Below, piece by piece: positions 1 to 8,342 of a stretch of 64,000 nt of DNA (position 1 is its first letter; each line of letters opens with the position of its first letter). Below the pieces are notes generated by a model. It searched no databases, was not told where the DNA came from, and saw only the letters and a list, made by a program, of their open reading frames with translations. Origin of the DNA: an uncultured Lachnospiraceae bacterium. Its GTDB lineage: Bacteria > Bacillota > Clostridia > Lachnospirales > Lachnospiraceae. A program made the translations under genes and the position numbers. The stretch spans positions 1 through 64,000 of the forward strand of contig CAKQXY010000004.1 of NCBI GenBank assembly GCA_934292725.1. The letters are read 5' to 3'.

Positions 1-84
1 TTTTAATTTCTATATCCATCTTAATTGAACATATATAGCTCAGCAAAGATTCTACTCCAATCAAAATAATATACATTTTGAACA

Positions 85-113
85 ACCCCGCCCGACGTGT
101 CGGACGAGGATTC
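85..113. repeat. IS605 subterminal hairpin block, tnpB-proximal (RE) side
   Basis: A 5-bp stem CCGAC/GTCGG at 92-103 closes a 2-nt loop and is followed by ACGAGG. The same block recurs at 2764-2794 in the same orientation with a 3-nt loop. Subterminal hairpins like this are recognised by Y1 transposases. On the minus strand it lies downstream of the TnpB-like gene, where the guide-RNA scaffold normally ends. Confidence 0.7.
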
Positions 114-386
114 CATTGCAGCCGTCAGGATTTCTCACATCGGGCTGTTTTGGAATCGCGATTTAGTCCAGCGTTACGCTTTTCCTGACTCCTCAGACAT
201 CTTTCGGTGCTTCGCAAGACAGGAACATGATTGCTCCAGTGCCGTCCATCCACTCCCACATTGTATCATACTATTGACACACATCCAGAAAGTGGTAACA
301 AAAGAGCAAGGTTTGCAGTTACAACTCTATATTGTTATCGGGTTACTCTGATTATTGGCTGACAAATTACTCACTGCTGCAAATTT
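92..386 (-). ncRNA. Candidate omega-RNA (reRNA) region of the IS605 element
   Basis: Between the TnpB-like stop codon and the RE hairpin lie about 290 bases with no convincing gene. The stretch is visibly GC-richer than the flanking AT-rich DNA and has local hairpin potential, for example AGCGTAACGCT near 170. In characterised IS605 systems the 3' end of tnpB and the following RE encode the guide RNA, whose guide comes from DNA just outside the element. By that rule the guide would be read from below about position 85 on the minus strand. This is positional inference; the RNA boundaries are not known. Confidence 0.4.
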
Positions 387-2141
387 CTATATTTGTTCGC
401 AACTTTTGTAATTCGTAAGCTTTGGCATATACCGTACTTTCATTTCAGCTGCTAAGGTGCTTAAACTTGGCCTTTTTCTCTCTTCCAGCACTTCATACGG
501 AATCTTTCGGTAGAAGAAGTGCTTTTGAATGCCTGAAAATACTTTTGTAATTCTCGCCCAGATCGTTTTGTACGTTTCCTGCGAAAATTCCGGTACAATA
601 CCTTCTTTTGTTTTTAGAAGATTTAACATCCGCGCATCCGGCACCAGCTTCTCATACAACCCCAGTCCTGCCAGACCAATCGTATAGGCTGCAGCCTGAT
701 GTATGGACATTCCATATCTTCGCATGAACAAAAACTTGCCCATTTGACTGGTATAAGCCGGATCAATCTTACAAAAGGCGATTTCACGTCTCAAACTCTG
801 ATTCTCAATACTGGATGCAATCCTCTGATAAGCAAACAGGGTCATATGGTGATTTCCTTTTCGGTTTCCATACTTTCTGGATGCCAGTTTAATCGTTAAA
901 TCAATGTCTTCTACTATAAGACGTTTATCTTTTTCTGCACACCAATTAAATACTTCTTTAACGGCTGCTCCCAAAATGTTTGTGTTCTGACCGGTCGACT
1001 TTTTCACGAGGTCAAATCGAATCATTTTCTGATCAAGCAGCTTTCCTGTTTCGTCAATCTCTGCCAATGCAAAATGATCATAGTTAATATCCATGGAAAT
1101 CGCACCATTTCCATAATAACTGTTTTCATATGCCTGCAGCTTCATGGTAACGGATACGATAATATACTGTCGATTCTTCCTGTCCCGTTTTACGGTAAAA
1201 TTATAGCAAAGAGACTGTCGATCCTCCGGCTTACAAGTGAAGTTGTTTTGAAAGGCTTCATTGTATCTTGGAAGCTTAAAATCATGGAATACGGTGGTGG
1301 TACCGTCTATGCAGGCAACAGACAAATCCTTTCCGTCATATTTACAAAGAAAGTTTCCATACTTTGATGTATGCCTTCCCGGAAGTGCCATGCTCTGGTG
1401 ACGTTTTTCAAAAAATTCCTGTTTCCATTCTTTCAATGCTTTTTGTGAAGTTTTATTATCCTCAGCAGATTTTGTAATGCCCACGGTATCCTTCTCGGAA
1501 TACAGCTTCTTACCGCCAAACACAATACGCTCCGGTGGCAGATTTTTTATATTTTCAAGCTTCTTTTCTTTTTGCCTTCTCGCTTCCGTTACAAGCGCCA
1601 GGCGTGTCTTTAATTTACGAATATCAGCTTCCACACTGCGCTCATACTCATCCAATTTTACAATCGTTTTGTTGAACAGAACAATCATGAGACCTTTGAC
1701 CTTCATCTGGCATCTTGGATAAGGTGTAATCCATCGTCCGTCTTTTCGGTAGATTCGAATCGAGTTCTTAACGGCCTTTTTCTTATCCAGTGCTTCCTGA
1801 ATGGTCTGAATCTTTTCATCACGGGTCTTTAAATCTGCAGTGATTGTGGTACTGTAATACTTTTTCAGCTCCTTCTGTGAAGAGATCGAACCAGCGGCCG
1901 CTGTATAGACTGCCGCATTGTAATAATCATTGGTTTTGTATTTTTCCTTCAAAAACACCGGATACGCATGATCAATAAGCGGTCCTGACGCAAGATATTT
2001 CTGATCATACAGGGCATTATACAGATCCATTTTGGCATCATTAAATACACGCATCGTTTGCAGAAACGATGCTGTATTTTCGATGGTATTCTCATCCAAA
2101 TAGTAACGTTTATCTGAATTGATTGTTCTTGACAGTTCCAT
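387..2141 (-). CDS. TnpB-related RuvC-fold protein of IS605 element (584 aa)
   Basis: This is a large TnpB-like accessory protein. The RuvC-I aspartate is visible in SMDINYDHFAL (about residue 350) and the RuvC-II glutamate in LIVEDIDLT (about 410). The segment DPAYTSQMGKF followed by SIHQAAAYTIG (about 470-490) aligns with the canonical zinc-finger/RuvC-III region. The usual CxxC...CxxC zinc finger is absent, and the usual RuvC-III aspartate (DRDxNAAxNI) appears as histidine in IHQAAA. At 584 residues it is much longer than a typical 400-residue TnpB, with about 100 residues after RuvC-III. TnpB proteins are RNA-guided nucleases that favour transposon retention; whether this version cleaves DNA is uncertain. 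It is divergent from tnpA across about 100 bp. Confidence 0.8.
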   Translation of the reverse strand: MELSRTINSDKRYYLDENTIENTASFLQTMRVFNDAKMDLYNALYDQKYLASGPLIDHAYPVFLKEKYKTNDYYNAAVYTAAAGSISSQKELKKYYSTTITADLKTRDEKIQTIQEALDKKKAVKNSIRIYRKDGRWITPYPRCQMKVKGLMIVLFNKTIVKLDEYERSVEADIRKLKTRLALVTEARRQKEKKLENIKNLPPERIVFGGKKLYSEKDTVGITKSAEDNKTSQKALKEWKQEFFEKRHQSMALPGRHTSKYGNFLCKYDGKDLSVACIDGTTTVFHDFKLPRYNEAFQNNFTCKPEDRQSLCYNFTVKRDRKNRQYIIVSVTMKLQAYENSYYGNGAISMDINYDHFALAEIDETGKLLDQKMIRFDLVKKSTGQNTNILGAAVKEVFNWCAEKDKRLIVEDIDLTIKLASRKYGNRKGNHHMTLFAYQRIASSIENQSLRREIAFCKIDPAYTSQMGKFLFMRRYGMSIHQAAAYTIGLAGLGLYEKLVPDARMLNLLKTKEGIVPEFSQETYKTIWARITKVFSGIQKHFFYRKIPYEVLEERKRPSLSTLAAEMKVRYMPKLTNYKSCEQI

Positions 2142-2260
2142 ACAAATTACCTCGATTGTAAATCAATTAACAGTTGCAATATCCTTTTAAATATGTTATT
2201 ATTATAGCACATTTAAAGAGATATTTCAAGTGTCGATTGTAAAAAATAATGGAGGCTTTT

Positions 2261-2728
2261 ATGGACGATTTTAACAGAAAACGACATGCCGTTTACAAGC
2301 TCACTTATCATGCTGTATTTGTCATTAAATATCGCAGAAAAGTACTGTCAGAACCGATTCTTGAGCACATGAGACAGTATGCCACCCATCTGATCGGGCA
2401 GTGTTATCAGGGCAGGCTCATAGAATTGAATGGAGAACCGGATCATATCCACATCCTGTTTGAACTTCCTGCAACAGCAGCGCCATCGGTTGTTGTATGC
2501 AGTCTTAAGACGCAGCTTTCAAAAGAAATCCGAGCAAATTTCTGGGATGAAATCAAGGATAAGCTATGGAATAATATTTTCTGGTCAGACAGTTACTTTA
2601 TTACGACTACAGGAGGAGCAACTATTGAAACTATAGAAAACTATATTCAAGACCAGGGTATTGAAAAACCGAAACGAAAATATATCAAAAGGCAAACAAA
2701 AAAGTGTGAGAAAAAGACCCGCACTTGA
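2261..2728 (+). CDS. tnpA: IS200/IS605 Y1 transposase TnpA (155 aa)
   Basis: This is a single-strand DNA transposase of the HUH family. The HUH metal-binding motif is PDHIHILFELP, and the likely nucleophilic tyrosine is in ETIENYIQDQG near the C-terminal helix. The length is normal for the family. GGAGG at 2251-2255 precedes the ATG at 2261 by 5 nt; the upstream in-frame ATG at 2249 would overlap this ribosome binding site, so 2261 is preferred. The enzyme should cut and rejoin the element ends at the hairpins listed here. The reading frame is intact, so the element may still be active. Confidence 0.9.
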   Translation: MDDFNRKRHAVYKLTYHAVFVIKYRRKVLSEPILEHMRQYATHLIGQCYQGRLIELNGEPDHIHILFELPATAAPSVVVCSLKTQLSKEIRANFWDEIKDKLWNNIFWSDSYFITTTGGATIETIENYIQDQGIEKPKRKYIKRQTKKCEKKTRT

Positions 2729-2763
2729 TATTGCCTGACTTATTTTTTGTTATGCCGCATTCA

Positions 2764-2794
2764 TCCCCACCCGACTATGTCGGACGAGGTTTTC
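2764..2794. repeat. IS605 subterminal hairpin block, tnpA-proximal (LE) side
   Basis: CCGAC (2771-2775) and GTCGG (2779-2783) form a stem with a TAT loop, followed by ACGAGG. It matches the block at 85-113 base for base over most of its length and lies just downstream of tnpA. Confidence 0.7.
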
Positions 2795-2923
2795 TGCGAA
2801 AAAATGGATAAACTGCTGACGATCCTGACTTGTCATACGAACTGATTTGCAACCAGTCAAAATTATTCCTGTTAATATTACTGAATATATTTTATATTTT
2901 TTTCTCATACACAAGTTCCTTTC

Positions 2924-2964
2924 TGCCGTGCTGAGATAAAAAACATATTTTATTCAGCACGGCA
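2924..2964. repeat. Perfect 11-bp inverted repeat downstream of ABC module
   Basis: TGCCGTGCTGA (2924-2934) and its exact complement TCAGCACGGCA (2954-2964) flank a 19-nt AT-rich spacer. It lies just past the 3' end of the minus-strand ABC ATPase gene. It could stabilise or terminate that transcript, but no clean U-tract follows on the minus strand. Confidence 0.5.
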
Positions 2965-2992
2965 AATGTCACTTATCACTTTACATACTCAT

Positions 2993-3643
2993 TTATTCCC
3001 TCTTGATCTCATGTCCGACCATTTTTCCCTTATCAAATCGGAAGATTTCATCACAAAGCGTTCCTATGTCTTCTTTACTGTGGCTTGCCAGAACAATCAG
3101 CTTTCCATCTTCTTTTTGTTTCAAGAAAAGCTTCCACATTTCCTGCACACCATCATTATCCAGACCGCTCAGAGGTTCATCTAACAACAAAATATCTGGA
3201 TTTTCCATCAATGCCTGCGCCAGTCCCAGACGCTGTCGCATACCTAACGAATATTTTCCTACCGCCTTTTTGCCTTCTGGATCTAGACCCACAAGACGTA
3301 TCGCGTCTTTTATCTGCTCATCCTTGATTTTTCCCTGAATCATAGCAAGAAGCTTCAGATTTGTGAAGCCAGAATATTCTGGCAGAAAACCCGGATTTTC
3401 GATGATAGCACCAATATTCTCCTGCATGTCATCATTTTCTCCGACTACTTTTCCATTTATCAAAATTGTTCCCTGCGTTGCCTTTACAAACCCAAGGATA
3501 TGTTTCATAAGCATAGTCTTTCCGGAACCATTTCTGCCCACAAGTCCGTAGATTTTTCCAGACTCTAGCTTCATATTAATATTACTTAATACTTCTGCCT
3601 CTCCATAACGTTTTGTCAGATTTTTTATTTCAATTGTACTCAT
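2993..3643 (-). CDS. ABC transporter ATP-binding protein (216 aa)
   Basis: This is the cytoplasmic ATPase of an ABC-2-type exporter. Walker A is GRNGSGKT (about residue 37), the signature is YSLGMRQRLG (about 132), Walker B is ILLLDEPLSGLD, and the H-loop is in LASHS. The length fits a minimal single-domain subunit with no regulatory extension. It is the last gene of a minus-strand set with two lipoproteins, two polytopic membrane proteins and an exported protein, so these probably act together. The substrate is not evident; the lipoproteins and the adjacent HAAS/PadR genes suggest envelope stress or peptide export rather than nutrient uptake. Confidence 0.9.
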   Translation of the reverse strand: MSTIEIKNLTKRYGEAEVLSNINMKLESGKIYGLVGRNGSGKTMLMKHILGFVKATQGTILINGKVVGENDDMQENIGAIIENPGFLPEYSGFTNLKLLAMIQGKIKDEQIKDAIRLVGLDPEGKKAVGKYSLGMRQRLGLAQALMENPDILLLDEPLSGLDNDGVQEMWKLFLKQKEDGKLIVLASHSKEDIGTLCDEIFRFDKGKMVGHEIKRE

Positions 3644-3652
3644 ATGCTTATC

Positions 3653-4330
3653 TCACTCTAATGAAATTCGTGTGTAATTCTCACACGTTTTTTCTTCGCC
3701 TGCTTTGTTAGTATATGTTACCTTCAGAACATATCCCTCTTTCTCATTATTATGATTCTGAATATATACTGGATATGCTTTCGTCTCATTTCCAAGACTC
3801 TCTGCATCGATATATTCGATATCATCCTGACCATTCGCTTCGGTCCACACTGCAATTCTTACATTGCTAATTCCTTCTTCGTTTGCAGAGCCATGGAATT
3901 TGACCCAAAAATTATCTTCTGTGATTGGATCCACTGTAAACCATGCAACGTCACCATCACCTTCCGGCACATCACCTGTGATCCACTCAAATGAAAAGCT
4001 GACTTCCTGCTCCTCGCTTGATGGCGTCACGTTGCTTGCTGCCGAACTGCTGGCTGGCGCTTGGCTCTCTGCTGTTGACTCTGGTGCCGCCGACTCAGTT
4101 ACTGTCTGCTTTTGTGTTTCTGGCGTTGATGCCTGCACAGTTGTATTAGGTGTCGCACTTGACGGCTGTGTATTTGCAGATGACTCCGCTGTTTTGCTTG
4201 TCTGTACTGTTGCTGCTGTGGATGGCGTTTGATTCTTATTTACAGCCCCCTGTAATTCACATCCAGTCATCATCATCATTGTTCCTGCCATTGCGGTAAT
4301 CGCCGCTTTCTTCCATAATAATCTTCTCAT
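3653..4330 (-). CDS. Lipoprotein with GBS Bsp-like repeat domain (225 aa)
   Basis: The N-terminus is a lipoprotein signal with lipobox MTGC (Cys about residue 24). A Ser/Thr/Ala/Glu-rich spacer follows to about residue 110. The C-terminal domain (about 110-225) carries the pattern VRIAVWTEANGQDDIEYI...YVLKVTY, which resembles the GBS Bsp-like repeat found in Gram-positive surface proteins. The protein should be anchored outside the membrane, with the spacer crossing the wall. It lies 9 bp upstream of the ABC ATPase gene on the same strand, suggesting cotranscription. Function unknown. Confidence 0.75.
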   Translation of the reverse strand: MRRLLWKKAAITAMAGTMMMMTGCELQGAVNKNQTPSTAATVQTSKTAESSANTQPSSATPNTTVQASTPETQKQTVTESAAPESTAESQAPASSSAASNVTPSSEEQEVSFSFEWITGDVPEGDGDVAWFTVDPITEDNFWVKFHGSANEEGISNVRIAVWTEANGQDDIEYIDAESLGNETKAYPVYIQNHNNEKEGYVLKVTYTNKAGEEKTCENYTRISLE

Positions 4331-4371
4331 TTATTTTTCTCCTTCCTAATTTATCCTGTCTTTAATACGAA

Positions 4372-4731
4372 TCAGCCTGCCTGCGGTGGCAGAGGAATTA
4401 CAAAGCTGTCTGCTGTTGTACTTTCTGTCGGTGACTCTGACTCTTTTTCTGTTGTCTCTGCTGCTGTTCCCTGTTCAGATTCACTTTCTTTTTCAGACTC
4501 TGATTCAAACTCTGATTCAAAAGCTTGTGACTCTTTTGTAAGCACTCCTGCTTCCCCTGATGATACCCAAACTGGTTCTGCTGTCCATGTCTTTTCATCT
4601 GCTGACGACAGTTTTTGAGGAAGCTGTCTTTTAGATCTGTCAAACTGAATTGAGACCATACAACCTGATGTTGAGACAAGTGCCGCTGTCATTCCTGCCG
4701 CTGCCAACAGCTTTTTCCATACTTTTTTCAT
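4372..4731 (-). CDS. Small lipoprotein with acidic spacer (119 aa)
   Basis: The start is set at MKKVWKK because AAAGGA sits 8 nt upstream; an in-frame ATG at 4767 would add 12 unconserved-looking residues. The signal peptide ends in lipobox STSGC (Cys about residue 24). The mature part is only about 95 residues and largely Glu/Ser/Thr-rich, with several copies of SESE, ending in FVIPLPPQAG. No folded domain is recognised. It is 41 bp upstream of the GBS Bsp-like lipoprotein in the same direction. The upstream gap (4732-5018) is AT-rich with no clear gene. Confidence 0.65.
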   Translation of the reverse strand: MKKVWKKLLAAAGMTAALVSTSGCMVSIQFDRSKRQLPQKLSSADEKTWTAEPVWVSSGEAGVLTKESQAFESEFESESEKESESEQGTAAETTEKESESPTESTTADSFVIPLPPQAG

Positions 4732-5018
4732 GCGTGTTTTCCTTTCCGCTCTCCCCGTTAACTGCACTTTTTTAATGTCTTTGAAATTTCAAAAGCAGCC
4801 AATTTAATAATTATTGTTTGACTATTTTTTACTTTTTCTTATGTTATCCCTATTTTATCAGCATTGGGTCTAAAATGCAATTACATTTCCTTTACATTTC
4901 TGATACATTTCTATGTATGTTTTGTTACAAAAACTTATTTATTTAAATTATTTTGTAACATTTAATGTAATATTTTGACTTTATGTCAGAGACAGCCAGG
5001 CGCATTACTTTCTTAAAT

Positions 5019-5879
5019 TTATAAATCCATTTCATGAGTTTTTTCTTTAATCACCATCATCAATATGGCACAAATACTCAAACTAACTGCATAAACATAC
5101 ACCGAAGTCAGCATGCCTTCTCCTGAATATTTCTGCAAATTTTCAATACTGCTCCAATTTACTGGCGAAAACAGCATCATCCAGCTTGTCTGTTCATTAT
5201 AAAAATAGATAACGACTGGATCAGCCAGAACAAGACAACTCGCTGCCAATATTCCCGGCCAGTTTTTTCCTGTTACCACATTAAACGCATACACAAGATA
5301 CCCTAACAGCATCACCGTAAGACTGCTTACCATATACGAATAAAACGCTGCATTCCATACAGTTGTACTCGAAATGACATTTTTCGGATATACCTTAGAA
5401 TACAAAACATAATTCATCAGTTTATTCGAGGATATTTCCCATATGCTTCCCCAGCCATTCCACTCTAGACAAGGAAACACTACGAGAAAACTACATGATG
5501 CGATGAATGCCATATAAATAAAGGATGCGATTGCGATGTATAGACATTCTCCCTTCCACCATCCTTTTCGCCCTGCTCTATGAATTAAAAACCATTTATT
5601 ATCCTTTAAAAATGGAGCGTCACAGAACAATAAAATTCCGCCAAAGAAAATCAGCACTTTTAGTAGTCCATTACTGTTCATTGCATCGGCTAACAGCACC
5701 GGGAGCAAAAGTGCTGTCGAAGTCTTTCCATTTGGCAATGCATAAAGCGGTACTCCAATCAAATAACGAATAATTAAGACCATTATCACTGTACCTACTG
5801 ACCAGATTCGGTAGTCCTTTTTCCAACTTAACAGATTGAGGGTCGCAATAATTGTCGCACTCTTAAATCCATCCTTCAT
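5019..5879 (-). CDS. Polytopic membrane protein, probable ABC-2 permease subunit (286 aa)
   Basis: There are about six hydrophobic segments, for example VGTVIMVLIIRYLIG, VLIFFGGILLF, AIASFIYMAFIASC and the C-terminal VYAVSLSICAILMMVI. No cytoplasmic ATPase motifs are present. It overlaps the preceding permease gene by 17 bp, so the two are translated together and probably form a heterodimeric exporter channel with the ATPase at 2993-3643. Sequence similarity to named permeases is weak; the call rests on topology and context. Confidence 0.7.
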   Translation of the reverse strand: MKDGFKSATIIATLNLLSWKKDYRIWSVGTVIMVLIIRYLIGVPLYALPNGKTSTALLLPVLLADAMNSNGLLKVLIFFGGILLFCDAPFLKDNKWFLIHRAGRKGWWKGECLYIAIASFIYMAFIASCSFLVVFPCLEWNGWGSIWEISSNKLMNYVLYSKVYPKNVISSTTVWNAAFYSYMVSSLTVMLLGYLVYAFNVVTGKNWPGILAASCLVLADPVVIYFYNEQTSWMMLFSPVNWSSIENLQKYSGEGMLTSVYVYAVSLSICAILMMVIKEKTHEMDL

Positions 5880-6675
5880 GTCTTCTCCTCTTCATTGCCC
5901 AAAAACACAAGCACCATGGAACCATGCAAAATAAAAGCATTATTCCAATCGCATAAAAATAATTCACTGCAAAGCCGTTTACGTTTAACACCTGTACGCC
6001 TGAACTTAAGTACCACACATTCATGGAAAATGGAAAGCTTCCGGTAAATGCATAAATCACATAGAATGCAACAAAAGAGGCGGCAATTCCTACGTACCGA
6101 TTTGGAAATATAGATACAGCAAGAATTCCAAATGATGTCACTGAGACTGCAAACAATCCAAACAAAAGTCCTACTAATATACTATAGGCAAGTGGTCCTG
6201 CAAAATTCATTGCACATGCGAAATAACCAAAGTACTGCGTCATACCATCTCCACCTACAAGCGGCATAATCGGCAAGAGTACAATTGAAAATAGTACAAA
6301 GCTTATACAGACTGCTGACACAACCCCTATTGCATTGGAAATCAGCTTTGACAGCAAATACTCTCCTGGCCTGCATCGAAACAAAATCAATCTGTCATAC
6401 GAACTGTTTCGATCATCACATAATCCAAATGTATATACAGCTGAAAGCAGAACAATTACTGCTGCCTTAAAGCGATCAAATATCAGCAATTCCATCAACT
6501 TCTCTAAGCTTCCCATCATACGCATTTTGTATTGTAATTCTATCATTACCGATTCCCATACATTTGCAATCAATAATACTACTATTAGAGCAATAATCAC
6601 AGGAAATCGCTTTGCACCGATGCAGCGATGCAAATCCATTTTCAGCAGTTTTAAGAGATGGCTTTTCTTTTTCAC
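5863..6675 (-). CDS. Polytopic membrane protein, probable ABC-2 permease subunit (270 aa)
   Basis: Six or so transmembrane stretches are visible, including FPVIIALIVVLLIANVW, AAVIVLLSAVYTFGLC, VSAVCISFVLFSIVLL and FYAIGIMLLFCMVPW. The cytoplasmic motif RCRPGEYLLSKL after the second helix resembles the coupling region of ABC-2 permeases. The start overlaps the stop of the upstream exported protein (4 bp), and the end overlaps the next permease, giving a tight operon. Confidence 0.7.
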   Translation of the reverse strand: MKKKSHLLKLLKMDLHRCIGAKRFPVIIALIVVLLIANVWESVMIELQYKMRMMGSLEKLMELLIFDRFKAAVIVLLSAVYTFGLCDDRNSSYDRLILFRCRPGEYLLSKLISNAIGVVSAVCISFVLFSIVLLPIMPLVGGDGMTQYFGYFACAMNFAGPLAYSILVGLLFGLFAVSVTSFGILAVSIFPNRYVGIAASFVAFYVIYAFTGSFPFSMNVWYLSSGVQVLNVNGFAVNYFYAIGIMLLFCMVPWCLCFWAMKRRRHEGWI

Positions 6676-7697
6676 TTTAGAAATTCCGATCCAAATATGG
6701 AATCTGTGCTGCCATTGACTGCATTCACCAGCATTTCTCCTTGTTTTTGGGAACTGCCTAAAATTAATTCATTATCCCAGAAGAAATCTTCTGCTTCCCC
6801 CTTGCATGTGAATTTATATCGAAAACACGGTACTAACACTGATGTTTTTTCATCCATCGCCGTCTGATCAACTATATATACAATATCAATATCCTGTACA
6901 TCTGCCTCCTCTGCCTCTACCTGATATCGCTCAGTAACTTTATCGAAATACTCCATTGCCTCATCTTCCGGTAAAATTTGTACTGGTTCTTTTTTTACTA
7001 ATTCAAATTCTGGGCGAGCTTCCAAATAAATTAGGCCATATTCCGGATGCCAGATCATAACAGTAACATTATCTATAATCTGTGTGCTTAACGGAAAACC
7101 ATCCACCTCGTCCAATCCTCGAAAAAGCATCAGCCATGCACCATCTTCTTCGCTCCATTCCCTATCATTTACCTCTTCATAGCCTACTTCTGTATAACCT
7201 GGTGCAACAATATCCATATCCAACGCTTTAACACTTTCGATTCCCATAAAATATGTAGAAATATCACTGTAGGAAAAATCAAGATCTTCCATCAGCTTCT
7301 TGCCATAGTCAATCGCCTTTTTCTTATCTTTCTCATCTCCTTCTTCTGGGAATTTTGATTCCAAATAAATATCCTGATATTGCCAATTCCAGTTACTATA
7401 GCCAAACATCGGATATGCTCGATAATAACCTGTCTTATAATACTCCACATGTTCAAGCTCATCTTCAAGCGTACCATCTTCATTATACCAGTACCTTTCA
7501 TGCTCTTTATCTCTTTGATAATCTTCCCCCAAAACTACAGAAGCTATTTTCTCGATATCGTATGGTTTTCGTTTTACTTCTAAGGTATAGTAAGCCTCAT
7601 CCTCTTCTGTAGTTGTCTCGATTTCTTTTGCATAAGCCATACTGGTCATTGCCACGCACAATGACGTCGCCGCTATGCATATTACCCTTCTTTTCAT
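6672..7697 (-). CDS. Exported acidic protein of unknown function (341 aa)
   Basis: It has a cleavable Sec signal peptide (hydrophobic core ICIAATSLCVAMTSM, cleavage after AYA near residue 23). The mature part is Glu/Asp/Tyr-rich, with no cysteine at the cleavage site and no transmembrane segment. No known fold is recognised; it may be a soluble extracytoplasmic partner of the ABC module, comparable in layout to regulator-associated exported proteins. It is the first gene of the minus-strand operon, directly behind a strong promoter at 7752-7780, and its stop overlaps the next start. Confidence 0.7.
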   Translation of the reverse strand: MKRRVICIAATSLCVAMTSMAYAKEIETTTEEDEAYYTLEVKRKPYDIEKIASVVLGEDYQRDKEHERYWYNEDGTLEDELEHVEYYKTGYYRAYPMFGYSNWNWQYQDIYLESKFPEEGDEKDKKKAIDYGKKLMEDLDFSYSDISTYFMGIESVKALDMDIVAPGYTEVGYEEVNDREWSEEDGAWLMLFRGLDEVDGFPLSTQIIDNVTVMIWHPEYGLIYLEARPEFELVKKEPVQILPEDEAMEYFDKVTERYQVEAEEADVQDIDIVYIVDQTAMDEKTSVLVPCFRYKFTCKGEAEDFFWDNELILGSSQKQGEMLVNAVNGSTDSIFGSEFLK

Positions 7698-7751
7698 ACC
7701 TTTTTCGCTCCTTGTCTTTTTATTTTGTTGCTTCTATTTATTTATATGATA

Positions 7752-7780
7752 TATATACCATTTCTTATATAGCTTGTCAA
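7752..7780 (-). promoter_or_regulatory. SigA-type promoter of the exporter operon
   Basis: On the minus strand TTGACA (7775-7780), a 17-bp spacer and TATATA (7752-7757) lie about 55 bp upstream of the exported-protein start. The -35 box is a perfect consensus. It is back to back with the HAAS-array promoter, so a common regulator could act on both. Confidence 0.75.
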
Positions 7781-7804
7781 TATTATATTTAAGATTCCTA
7801 AGTA

Positions 7805-7833
7805 TTGACTTTTTATATACTATGGTTCATACT
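7805..7833 (+). promoter_or_regulatory. SigA-type promoter of the HAAS-like gene array
   Basis: TTGACT (7805-7810), a 17-bp spacer and CATACT (7828-7833) lie about 40 bp upstream of the first TTG start. It is 25 bp from the divergent exporter promoter. Confidence 0.6.
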
Positions 7834-7874
7834 GAAAAAAAATCAATATTTCATTTGCAAGATGGAGGTACATT

Positions 7875-8303
7875 TTGAAAAATAATGCCATTAATACGTA
7901 TTTAAAGGAGCTTTCCAAACAGCTGTGCTGCAGTGGAAAAGAGAAAAAAGAAATACTGTCTTCTTTAAAAAATCGACTATCAGAATTTGAATCAGAGTAT
8001 CCGACTGCTCTTAAATATGAGGATATCGTCGAACAATTTGGATCACCCAAGGAAGTGGCTAACAGCTTTTTAGGCGAATATAGTTCAACACAGCTACATA
8101 ATTTAGTAAAACGCAGAAAAATAAAGCACTTTTGCATTATTACTGCGTGCATATTAATCTTTGCAGCTTTGCTTATCTATTCAATCCGCAGAATTTATTG
8201 GTTTTATTTGTTTCAGGACGGGTATTGCATTGAAACTATGTATGATGGTACAGATGTACCTGGTCCCGAAGAAATTGGCATTACCAATTATCGAACATAT
8301 TAA
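7875..8303 (+). CDS. HAAS/DUF1700-like single-pass membrane protein, copy 1 (142 aa)
   Basis: Residues 1-80 form a helical cytoplasmic domain with the pattern YLKELSKQL...KKEILSSL...VEQFGSPKEVANSF, typical of HAAS (DUF1700) or DUF6120-type signalling domains that pair with PadR regulators. One transmembrane helix follows (about 86-103), then a short external tail ending in EEIGITNYRTY. The start is TTG at 7875; GGAGG at 7864-7868 is 6 nt upstream and no in-frame ATG is near. Its role is probably in membrane-linked control of the adjacent exporter, by analogy with PadR-HAAS pairs. The nearest relatives are the next copies. Confidence 0.75.
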   Translation: MKNNAINTYLKELSKQLCCSGKEKKEILSSLKNRLSEFESEYPTALKYEDIVEQFGSPKEVANSFLGEYSSTQLHNLVKRRKIKHFCIITACILIFAALLIYSIRRIYWFYLFQDGYCIETMYDGTDVPGPEEIGITNYRTY

Positions 8304-8342
8304 CAAAGGAGCAAGATTTCATTTGCAAGATGGAGGTACATT

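Larger units (their letters stand above)
75..2795. mobile_element. IS200/IS605-family insertion sequence (approximate limits)
   Basis: The segment contains divergent genes for a Y1 HUH transposase (plus) and a TnpB-like RuvC-fold protein (minus). It is bounded by two near-identical blocks in the same orientation, each with a small hairpin and the sequence GTCGGACGAGG. This gene content and these subterminal palindromes are those of IS605-type elements. Because tnpB points left, the right end (RE) of the element should be the low-coordinate side. The exact cleavage sites cannot be fixed without an empty site, so the limits are approximate by tens of bases. No target duplication is expected for this family. 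Confidence 0.8.

Noticed and set aside
97..351. 84-residue plus-strand frame in the IS605 end
   Set aside because: It has no ribosome binding site or recognisable protein and lies over the RE hairpin and candidate guide-RNA region.
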